Origin: Neofamilia massiliensis
Lineage (GTDB): Bacteria > Bacillota > Clostridia > Tissierellales > Peptoniphilaceae
DNA length: 64,000 nucleotides
Direction of reading: 5' to 3'
Assembly: GCF_001299475.1 (NCBI RefSeq)
Contig: NZ_CYUJ01000003.1
Span: 190,409 to 254,408 of the forward strand
The position numbers and the translations under genes are program-made. Position 1 is the first letter of the stretch. Every line of letters begins with the position of its first letter. The notes below the pieces were generated by a model. That model saw only the letters and a list, made by a program, of their open reading frames with translations. It was not told the DNA's origin and did not search any database. Below, piece after piece: positions 45,909-52,443 of the stretch.

Positions 45909-47063
45909 TCATAGAATAAAATATCTTGCAAATGCTAATACTCCAAAATAAATTAAATCTTCATCTGGTAAAAATTTGTCACTATGAAGAGATTCATCTA
46001 CTCCACAACCTAAAAAAGCAAACATTGATTTTGCCACTTTCCCATAGGCGTAAAAGTCTTCAGCAATCAATGACATATTAAAATCGCTTATTATATTGAT
46101 ATCATTATAATTACTTTGTTTTTCAATAAATTTTCTAACTAGATCTCTATCATTTATTACAGGGCCATATCCATCAGCTATTTCTATTACACTATTGGTT
46201 CCATAGAATTCATTTAACACTCTTATATAAGAATTTAATCTATCAAATATTAAATGTTTAACTTCTTCGCTAGAACTTCTAATAGTACCTTCTATTGATA
46301 CATTATTAGAAATAACATTGTATCTCCCTGTGCTTTCCATTTTTCCTATAGATACTACACATACATCATTGGGGCTTATCTCCCTTCTCAATTTATTAAG
46401 AGCATAATCTATGAATTGAATAGATATATTTATAGCATCAATTCCTAAATGAGGTTCAGCAGCATGAGAATTCTTACCTTCTATATGTGCAATAAATTTA
46501 TTAGAAGATGCTTGTTGAGTTCCTTGTCTAACCAATACATCTCCAACTTTATATTTTGGCCAACAATGTGCTCCGTATACTTCTTTTATATTATATTCAT
46601 TAAATATTCCTTCATTTATTACATCTTTAGATCCACCCACCGGATTATTTTCTTCAGCTGGTTGAAAAATTATAATAAAATTATTATCAAGTTTTTCTTT
46701 AAAATTATTTAAAACAAGACATAAGCCTAAAGCTATAGTTGTATGGATGTCATGTCCACAAGCATGCATAATACCATTATTTTTTGATGAATAATTACAA
46801 TTAGTTTTTTCTGTTATAGGGAGAGCGTCAATGTCAGACCTATAAGCTATACTGCTTGCTTTCTTATTATCAATAAATACATATCCACCATGAATGTTTT
46901 TAAATCTTGTGAATTTAATTCCATATTCACATAGAAATTCTTCGATAGTATTTGTAGTCTCAATTTCATTATTACTAAGTTCAGGATTGTTATGTATTTC
47001 CCATCTTATATCCTTTAGAGCATTTTGTTGCTTTTTTATATAATCACTTAAAATTTTTTCCAT
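45909..47063 (-). CDS. M20-family metal-dependent amidohydrolase (HipO/AbgB type)
   Basis: Zinc/manganese hydrolase that removes acyl groups from N-acyl amino acids or similar amides. Metal-site motifs: YRSDIDALPI, HACGHDIHTTIALG, QPAEENNPVGG, then GAHCWPKYKVGD and the dimerisation lid with HAAEPHLGIDAIN. The length of 384 residues is normal. It is cytoplasmic, without a signal peptide, and sits next to a transporter and a nitrilase-family enzyme, suggesting uptake and breakdown of an amide-linked compound. The substrate cannot be told from sequence. Confidence 0.9.
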   Translation of the reverse strand: MEKILSDYIKKQQNALKDIRWEIHNNPELSNNEIETTNTIEEFLCEYGIKFTRFKNIHGGYVFIDNKKASSIAYRSDIDALPITEKTNCNYSSKNNGIMHACGHDIHTTIALGLCLVLNNFKEKLDNNFIIIFQPAEENNPVGGSKDVINEGIFNEYNIKEVYGAHCWPKYKVGDVLVRQGTQQASSNKFIAHIEGKNSHAAEPHLGIDAINISIQFIDYALNKLRREISPNDVCVVSIGKMESTGRYNVISNNVSIEGTIRSSSEEVKHLIFDRLNSYIRVLNEFYGTNSVIEIADGYGPVINDRDLVRKFIEKQSNYNDINIISDFNMSLIAEDFYAYGKVAKSMFAFLGCGVDESLHSDKFLPDEDLIYFGVLAFARYFIL

Positions 47064-47092
47064 TTTAGTTTTATTATCTCCTTTGAAAATAT

Positions 47093-47121
47093 AAAGGGCA
47101 AAATCTAATTATTTGCCCTTT
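47093..47121 (-). terminator. Internal hairpin between the amidase and M20 genes
   Basis: Perfect 10-bp stem AAAGGGCAAA / TTTGCCCTTT (minus strand) with a weak T tail (TATATTTT). It may partly terminate transcription after the transporter and amidase genes or act as a processing or stability site. On the plus strand a better T-run follows, but no plus-strand gene ends here. Confidence 0.55.
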
Positions 47122-47134
47122 ATTTTTTACTAAA

Positions 47135-47947
47135 TTATTTTACTACTTCACCATAAAATTGTGGCTGTCTATGATCAAACACATGAATTAAATTCCTTAC
47201 ATTTTCAGTTTCTTTAAAGTCTGCTTCACCTGTAATTATTTCCTGTTCTTTAGTGCCTTCGCTAATAATTTCTCCCCACGGATCTATAATTAATGAGTGC
47301 CCAAAATATGTTCCCATAGGGCTATCTCCTACTCGGTTACAAGCAACAACATACATTTGATTTTCAATAGCTCTTGCTTTTAGTAAAGTTTTCCAATGGT
47401 CTAGCCTTGGTTCTGGAAAGTCAGAAACAACAATTAATGCATCCGCTCCTTTTAAAGCATAAGTCCTTGCTAGTTCTGGAAATCTGATGTCATAGCATAT
47501 CATAAATCCTAACTTTTCAAATTCCGTGTCGTAAACTTCAGTTTTTGATCCATTTTCAAATGCAACATTTTCATCCATATCATTATAGAGATGCATTTTG
47601 CTGTAGTCTCCAACTATTTCTCCATCTCTATTAATTAAATAGGTTGTATTTCTAAATAATCCATCTTCATGTTTTATTGATAAAGATCCAGCTACAACCC
47701 AAACTTTAAATTCTTTAGCTAAGTTTCTTAAAAATGTAAGTGAAGGTCCATTAACATCTTCAGCATGCTTATCTATTTCGTGAAACATTTTATCCGAAAA
47801 TCCTGAATTCCAATCTTCTGGCAGAAGGATCAAATCTGTCTCTGGATTTTCTTTCATAGCTTTTCTAAATAAATTATCTACATTTTCATAATTCTTTTCA
47901 GGATTTGCAAAGTGTATGTCAGTTTGTAACATAATAATTTTAGTCAT
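47135..47947 (-). CDS. Carbon-nitrogen hydrolase (nitrilase superfamily, omega-amidase-like)
   Basis: The Glu-Lys-Cys catalytic triad is visible: LLPEDW (Glu), YSKMHLYND (Lys) and MICYDIRFPEL (Cys). The C-terminal block HVFDHRQPQFYGE resembles the YafV/omega-amidase branch, which hydrolyses alpha-ketoglutaramate-type amides. The product is 270 residues and cytoplasmic. It follows the transporter gene by 32 bp. The assignment to the branch is by motif only. Confidence 0.87.
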   Translation of the reverse strand: MTKIIMLQTDIHFANPEKNYENVDNLFRKAMKENPETDLILLPEDWNSGFSDKMFHEIDKHAEDVNGPSLTFLRNLAKEFKVWVVAGSLSIKHEDGLFRNTTYLINRDGEIVGDYSKMHLYNDMDENVAFENGSKTEVYDTEFEKLGFMICYDIRFPELARTYALKGADALIVVSDFPEPRLDHWKTLLKARAIENQMYVVACNRVGDSPMGTYFGHSLIIDPWGEIISEGTKEQEIITGEADFKETENVRNLIHVFDHRQPQFYGEVVK

Positions 47948-47979
47948 ATATATCTTCCTTTCTTATCGTATTTAACAAA

Positions 47980-49287
47980 TTACATTGTATAAATTAAAGC
48001 TCTAATAGCTAAGGCAATGAAAACTACTATACTTATAGTCCAACCGTTTTTAAGCATCTCTTTAATGTTTTCAGAACGTGCTAATCCCATTTGCGCTACC
48101 ATGTCAACTGTAGGACTAACAAAGAATGTTATTTGAGATCCTATTGATAGAATGATAGCCCACATAGGCATTGCTACTCCCAAGCTATTTACTAAAGGTT
48201 TAAATAGCTCATCAATAATTTGAATTTGAGCTACGCCTGCACCTGATATACCAAATACTCCTATGGCTGCACTTAACATTAAGAAAGCAAAATCCCCACC
48301 AATATTTATAAATGGTTGCATATAGCTTGTTACAGCCTCAAAGGCTCCAGAACTTGATACATAATTTAACATCAATTCAAACATAATGAACATAAAGAAC
48401 ATATAAAACATTCTAGATGCACCATCAAGCATTGCTTGAATAGATCCCTTAAATCCAAGTCCGCCTACAACACCAGTAATAATAGAAGAAGCTAACATTA
48501 CGAATATCGCATGAGAAGCACCTGCTTTAACTATAATTCCATAAATTAATAATCCAAACATTGTTACTAGGAAAGCGATTGTTGCACTATTTGCTTTTTT
48601 ATTTGGTACAAATTCACTTTCTAATTCATCTTCTTCACTGTACTTAGCCAATTTTAACTTTTCTTTATTTTTTTCCATTCTCCAGGCATTAAATAATGTA
48701 CATCCCCATAATAAAATGAATAAAGGTATACCAATATTAGATAAATATTGTCCATAAGAAATTCCTGTTAAGCCCATTATTGTAACTGGTACTGGGCAAA
48801 AAGGTCCTAAAGAATAACCCGCAGCTCCTGCACCATGTAATAATACTCCTAATGTATCTGGACTAAGACCTATACTAGCAACTATTGGTATAAGTATTGG
48901 TGCTATAATAGCATTTGCACCAGATAAAGTGCCTAGTAGAGAAACTAATAATGTCGAGATTAACATTGATACAATGACTCCCTTAGGTTTGCTGTTAATA
49001 TTAGCTTTGTTTACTACTTTATAAACTATATTATGAGCTACTTTAGTTCGAGTCATTACTTCTCCCAAGCCAGAACCTAATACAATTATAAAACCAATTA
49101 AAGCTGTAAAAGATCCAAGTGATGTAGCTACCTTACTTCCAAAACCAATAACGTTTTCACCTGTCAAGACTGCACCTATAACTACACTGATTATTACGGC
49201 TACATTCATCTCTGTATTTCTTAACATAAGAATTATGTACACCAACAGCGGAAGGAAACCAATAATTGGAGGTAAATCAAAAATCAT
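47980..49287 (-). CDS. Ion-transporter-superfamily permease (Na+/H+ antiporter or DcuC-like)
   Basis: Integral membrane protein with about eleven hydrophobic helices. It resembles the broad NhaC/YfcC/DcuC group by pattern: GSGLGEVMTRTKVAHNIVYKV, LGTLSGANAIIAPILIPIV, LHGAGAAGYSLGPFCPVPVT and FGISGAGVAQIQIIDELF. The ATG at 49287 is chosen for AAAGGAG nine bases upstream; a longer frame adds 12 residues. It is the first gene of the cassette and probably imports the amide substrate or exchanges a product. Substrate is not assigned. Confidence 0.8.
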   Translation of the reverse strand: MIFDLPPIIGFLPLLVYIILMLRNTEMNVAVIISVVIGAVLTGENVIGFGSKVATSLGSFTALIGFIIVLGSGLGEVMTRTKVAHNIVYKVVNKANINSKPKGVIVSMLISTLLVSLLGTLSGANAIIAPILIPIVASIGLSPDTLGVLLHGAGAAGYSLGPFCPVPVTIMGLTGISYGQYLSNIGIPLFILLWGCTLFNAWRMEKNKEKLKLAKYSEEDELESEFVPNKKANSATIAFLVTMFGLLIYGIIVKAGASHAIFVMLASSIITGVVGGLGFKGSIQAMLDGASRMFYMFFMFIMFELMLNYVSSSGAFEAVTSYMQPFINIGGDFAFLMLSAAIGVFGISGAGVAQIQIIDELFKPLVNSLGVAMPMWAIILSIGSQITFFVSPTVDMVAQMGLARSENIKEMLKNGWTISIVVFIALAIRALIYTM

Positions 49288-49339
49288 AATTATAAACTCC
49301 TTTATATATTTTTTATTTAACACAGCTGTATTTGATAAG

Positions 49340-49368
49340 AGTGTATAACATGATAATCAAATTGTCAA
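49340..49368 (-). promoter_or_regulatory. Promoter of the catabolic cassette
   Basis: Minus strand: perfect -35 TTGACA (49363-49368), 17-bp spacer, -10 TACACT (49340-49345). Confidence 0.55.
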
Positions 49369-49500
49369 GAAAAATGACTTAATTATTTTTATTTTTTTGA
49401 ATTATGACTCTTTATTTTTCATAATTGCCTGAATTTTTTAAAGCATCGTCTTATTTTTTTAATGAATTTTTGGGTATAATTTCAAACAATGTTGTTAAAT

Positions 49501-49538
49501 AAAAAAATACCAAACTAAGTCACTTTAGTCTGGCATTT
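49501..49538 (-). terminator. Terminator of the HEPN-nuclease gene
   Basis: Minus strand: 13-bp fully paired stem AATGCCAGACTAA / TTAGTTTGGTATT (two G-U pairs) followed by seven T, 12 bp after the stop. Confidence 0.88.
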
Positions 49539-49549
49539 ACTCAATATAA

Positions 49550-50437
49550 TTAAATTTTCACTGTCATGTCTTTCATAATATTTATGTCTATTACTTTTAA
49601 ATTTTTCTTTTCCCTTATTAAATCTCTTGATGCTTTTGTTAGTCTAGTGTCGTCGAGGATTAAAACGAGTTCTGTGTTTGGCTCTTTTATTATGTCTTCG
49701 TATTTTGATATTTGCGTAAGAATTTGTTCAAATTTTTCTGGCGGCATGTATGTGCCCTTGTAGCTTCTTTTAAATTCTATTATATAGGTCTTGTCATTTT
49801 TTCTGACGATTAGGTCTGGTCTTATCGTAGATTTTGGTCCGCGAATGGCTGGTTCTCTTTCTACTTCGTAGCCGTTTTTTCTTAAGATTCTTTCTACCAT
49901 TTGGGTCCTTGAAAGTTCACTAACTGTTAAACTTAGGTTTAAGGCTTCTAGTAGTTTTTTTGGCTTTACTTTTATTATGGCCTTTCTCTCGCCCTTGTAT
50001 TCGTTAAAGCCTATAAACGTGTCACCTACAAGGTTAAAGTCTCCATGGGCAACTGAATTTCTTATGCACCTAAGGAGGTTTTCTGTTTTTGTATTGTAGG
50101 GTCTTCTGACTAGAATAATTTTTTGACAAGATGTACAAATTTCACCCTGATAGTAGTCCCAGATCTTCTTATCAATTTCCTCTCCTTGGTTAATAAATTT
50201 TACATCGTCATCTGTCATCCCTAAGACTTCTAAGATATAGGTAAAGAAAATATTGTCATAGGCCTTGTTTCTAATTAGCGAACTTGGCTTAGACTGAACT
50301 GAATCGATGTTTGGTATATACCACAAGAGCATTTGGATGGAATCTAAAAGGTCCTTGTCCCAATCTTTTGGCTTTGGTCTGTGGTCGATGTTATAAGTAT
50401 GAGCCTGTCTATGGTCGCAACATAATTTAAAAGTCAT
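49550..50437 (-). CDS. HEPN-like and PD-(D/E)XK nuclease-like two-domain protein
   Basis: Not a recognised named family. The N-terminal half is helical with two Cys clusters (CCDH near residue 6; CTSC near residue 101) and the motif CIRNSVAHGD (residues 124-133), whose R-N-x3-H fits the catalytic signature of HEPN ribonucleases. The C-terminal part (about 175-295) has VERILRKNGYEVEREP, IRPDLIV and YIIEFKRS, matching PD...ExK of restriction-endonuclease-like folds (Asp 208, Glu 221, Lys 223). The ATG at 50437 follows GAGGAGAAGG; a longer frame adds nine residues. It is monocistronic with its own terminator. A defence or RNA/DNA-cleaving role is inference. Confidence 0.75.
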   Translation of the reverse strand: MTFKLCCDHRQAHTYNIDHRPKPKDWDKDLLDSIQMLLWYIPNIDSVQSKPSSLIRNKAYDNIFFTYILEVLGMTDDDVKFINQGEEIDKKIWDYYQGEICTSCQKIILVRRPYNTKTENLLRCIRNSVAHGDFNLVGDTFIGFNEYKGERKAIIKVKPKKLLEALNLSLTVSELSRTQMVERILRKNGYEVEREPAIRGPKSTIRPDLIVRKNDKTYIIEFKRSYKGTYMPPEKFEQILTQISKYEDIIKEPNTELVLILDDTRLTKASRDLIREKKNLKVIDINIMKDMTVKI

Positions 50438-50504
50438 TTTCCTTCTCCTCTTTTCTTTCTTCAACTATAACACATTTTCTCTTTGTTTTTATTTTTATTT
50501 TCAA

Positions 50505-50536
50505 ATTAAAAGCCTATTCTCTTTAGAATAGACTTA
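50505..50536 (-). terminator. Terminator of the XRE regulator gene
   Basis: Minus strand: AAGTCTATTCT / AGAATAGGCTT stem, four-base loop, then TTTAATTT. Confidence 0.65.
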
Positions 50537-50578
50537 TTTTTAAGCTATGAAATTTTTAAATTTTTTCCTTGGCTTTAA

Positions 50579-51097
50579 TTAGTTGAAAGATTTTTCTCCC
50601 TTAATTTTTTTAAAAAAGTCGCTTTTAAAAACTCCAAAGGAATATAAAAGACCTAAAAGCAAAAAGGCCATAGTAAAGCCTTGGAAAAATCCAATTGCAA
50701 ATTCAACTAGGTCAAGGGTCTTTCCACTTAAATTTGGTATTATCTTTTCTAAGAAATATGCAAGAACGCTTCCTAGAAATGATACTAGTAAAAATCCCCT
50801 AAGGGCCTTTAAAAATATTTTGTTGTTTTCTTTTTCGTATTCTGAAACTTTTATGTTAGTTTCTCTTTCTTCGTTTTTCATCTCAGACCTCCTAGATCCA
50901 TTTAAAATTTCCACCAGCTCAACTCCATAAAAATCTGCAAGGATAAGAAGGGTTTCAATGTCAGGCATATTTGATCCCCTTTCCCACCTGGAGATGGACC
51001 TGCTAGATACATAAAATTTTTCTGCCAACTCTTCTTGGGTTAGTCCTTTTTCTTTTCTAAGATCTTTTAAAAACAAACCCATTTTTTGTAAATCCAT
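50579..51097 (-). CDS. XRE-family regulator with C-terminal membrane helices
   Basis: An N-terminal HTH_XRE domain (residues about 1-62, LKDLRKEKGLTQEELAEKFY and SSRSISRWERGSNMPDIETLL) is followed by a charged linker and two hydrophobic helices (about 98-118 and 130-155). Such membrane-tethered XRE proteins are common in Firmicutes and often sense envelope state. The ATG at 51097 is chosen for AAGGAGG six bases upstream; a longer frame adds 18 residues. A 16-bp palindrome about 80 bp upstream may be its operator. Confidence 0.85.
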   Translation of the reverse strand: MDLQKMGLFLKDLRKEKGLTQEELAEKFYVSSRSISRWERGSNMPDIETLLILADFYGVELVEILNGSRRSEMKNEERETNIKVSEYEKENNKIFLKALRGFLLVSFLGSVLAYFLEKIIPNLSGKTLDLVEFAIGFFQGFTMAFLLLGLLYSFGVFKSDFFKKIKGEKSFN

Positions 51098-51176
51098 TTT
51101 TTCCTCCTTCAAGATAATTTTATGACTCTTATGGATATTTTTTAAGGACAAGGGCTGAGAATTTTATTTTTTCTTC

Positions 51177-51192
51177 TAGACAAGAGTGTCTA
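51177..51192. promoter_or_regulatory. 16-bp palindrome upstream of the XRE gene
   Basis: TAGACAAGAGTGTCTA: 6-bp perfect arms and a 4-base centre. It lies in the 306-bp gap between the XRE gene start and the neighbouring terminator, where an autoregulatory operator would be expected. Apart from this palindrome and the terminator at 51346, I see nothing else in that gap. Confidence 0.4.
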
Positions 51193-51345
51193 ATTTAAAT
51201 ATTTTATCTCTTTTAAAATTATTTTAGATATTTGTTAGCCTAGTATTTGATTCTTGTAAATTTTATTTGATAAGCATATTTTATAAACCACAAAAATCTT
51301 ATAATCATAAATTCCATAACCTTTATCAATGATTATAATTTTATA

Positions 51346-51372
51346 GAAAAAAACCCAGCTCAGGCTGGGCTT
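51346..51372 (-). terminator. Terminator of the 217-residue membrane protein gene
   Basis: Minus strand: AGCCCAGC / GCTGGGTT stem with a short loop, followed by seven T, about 32 bp after the stop. Confidence 0.85.
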
Positions 51373-51403
51373 AGACTAGTAATTTTTAAGGTTCTATACA
51401 ACA

Positions 51404-52057
51404 CTATTTCTTCATCTTCTCTCTTTCAATAAAAATAAAAATTCCCATGGTAACTAACAAGTATAAAATTCCACTATAAACTGGAACATTGGCTTTGAAA
51501 TAATAAAACATTATCACATAGGCAATGTTTATTAGTATTGATGGAAATAAGTTTTTCCAGTTTTCTAATCCAACTTTTTTATCTTCAGCTGCATTTCTTT
51601 TGTAGCCTTTTTTATAGGATTTTTCAGTACTTTTATTAAAGATAAAAACTATATTTTCTGTTCCTAGGACAAATAAGGACACATTTATGAGAAGTTTTAA
51701 ATCTAGGTTGACCCTGCCTATAAGACCGAGCCAATTTATGATTAGGCTTATTATAAGAGCGTCTATTAAAATCATAGCAGCAAATAATATGCTGAAGATA
51801 TTTTTCCCTAGTATGTATGATGAAAGCTCTTCTCTCTTTAGTCTAGGAAGTTCTTTTGCAAAATATTTTTCGTCTCTAGTGATATAGTGAAAGATGGATG
51901 ATAGTAAGAGGCCTAAGACTAGGGCTATAACCCACTGCCAATCTTTAAGATTTATAAGGCCAAAGGTAAATATAATTTCAAGGCCTAGAATAAAATAAAA
52001 AATATCATAGGACCCATCTTTTACAAAAAATTTATTAAAAGTTTCTTTTAAATTCAT
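51404..52057 (-). CDS. Hypothetical integral membrane protein
   Basis: Not recognised. The product has 217 residues with six likely membrane segments (about 20-38, 42-58, 85-110, 120-138, 170-187, 192-210) and a basic loop at about 140-165. The N-terminus is cytoplasmic and charged (NLKETFNKFFVKDG). AAGGAG precedes the ATG. It may be the permease-like half of an exporter, but no ATPase adjoins it. Upstream lie a proximal promoter and, further up, a promoter, short ORF and terminator arrangement. Confidence 0.8.
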   Translation of the reverse strand: MNLKETFNKFFVKDGSYDIFYFILGLEIIFTFGLINLKDWQWVIALVLGLLLSSIFHYITRDEKYFAKELPRLKREELSSYILGKNIFSILFAAMILIDALIISLIINWLGLIGRVNLDLKLLINVSLFVLGTENIVFIFNKSTEKSYKKGYKRNAAEDKKVGLENWKNLFPSILINIAYVIMFYYFKANVPVYSGILYLLVTMGIFIFIEREKMKK

Positions 52058-52087
52058 AAACTGCTCCTTTGAATGAAAGTCTCTTTA

Positions 52088-52096
52088 ATTATAACA
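52088..52096 (-). promoter_or_regulatory. Proximal promoter of the membrane protein gene (extended -10)
   Basis: Minus strand TGTTATAAT (TATAAT at 52088-52093), 30 bp upstream of the start codon. The -35 region is poor. Confidence 0.4.
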
Positions 52097-52131
52097 TGAA
52101 CTAAGACGCTTTTCTTTCTAGTAAAGAATGT

Positions 52132-52257
52132 TTAAATTTTCCCCAACCAAAAAAGACTTGGAAAAGGAGACCCAAGTCTTTTTTGCCGATCTTCGTGTTT
52201 AGTCGCATTCAAAAAATAAAAAAATCGGAGAAAACAAAAATGAAAAACATTTATCAA
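52132..52257 (-). CDS. Possible 41-residue leader peptide overlapping a terminator
   Basis: TTG at 52257 lies 5 bases after GAGGAGG. The peptide starts MINVFHFCFLRFFYFLNATK and is rich in Phe. Codons 24 to 38 or so run through the hairpin at 52149-52184, so translation and termination would compete. It could equally be a chance frame. Confidence 0.35.
   Translation of the reverse strand: MINVFHFCFLRFFYFLNATKHEDRQKRLGSPFPSLFWLGKI
52149..52184 (-). terminator. Terminator in the leader of the membrane protein gene
   Basis: Stem of about 13 bp, AAAAAAGACTTGG / CCAAGTCTTTTTT with a loop of about 10 bases and T-runs on both strands. No annotated gene ends beside it; it lies between a good promoter (52342-52370) and the membrane protein gene. 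Confidence 0.75.
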
Positions 52258-52341
52258 GATAGCCTCCTCTCTTTTTTTTTAGATTTATAGAGATAGACTT
52301 CTTGAATTTGAAAATTTATGTTTTTAAATTTTCATATTTAT

Positions 52342-52370
52342 ATTATAAGTCTTTTTTTAATTTTTTGCAA
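52342..52370 (-). promoter_or_regulatory. Distal promoter for the leader transcript
   Basis: Minus strand: -35 TTGCAA (52365-52370), 17-bp spacer, -10 TATAAT (52342-52347). It heads a leader of about 150-200 nt that ends at the 52149-52184 hairpin. This promoter, the leader and two terminators account for the 386-bp gap between flanking genes. Confidence 0.6.
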
Positions 52371-52399
52371 GTCTTATAAGTATTATTTATTTTTTTATT

Positions 52400-52435
52400 A
52401 ATAAAATAGAGAGCCTGACTTATAACAAGCTCTCT
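52400..52435 (-). terminator. Terminator of the SLH-like lipoprotein gene
   Basis: Minus strand: AGAGAGC / GCTCTCT with a 14-base loop, followed by TATTTTATT, directly after the stop. Confidence 0.65.
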
Positions 52436-52443
52436 GTCTGTTT

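Noticed and set aside
49308-49550. Possible further gene between the transporter and the HEPN protein
   Set aside because: The stretch holds only the cassette promoter and a terminator; no frame with a ribosome binding site was found.
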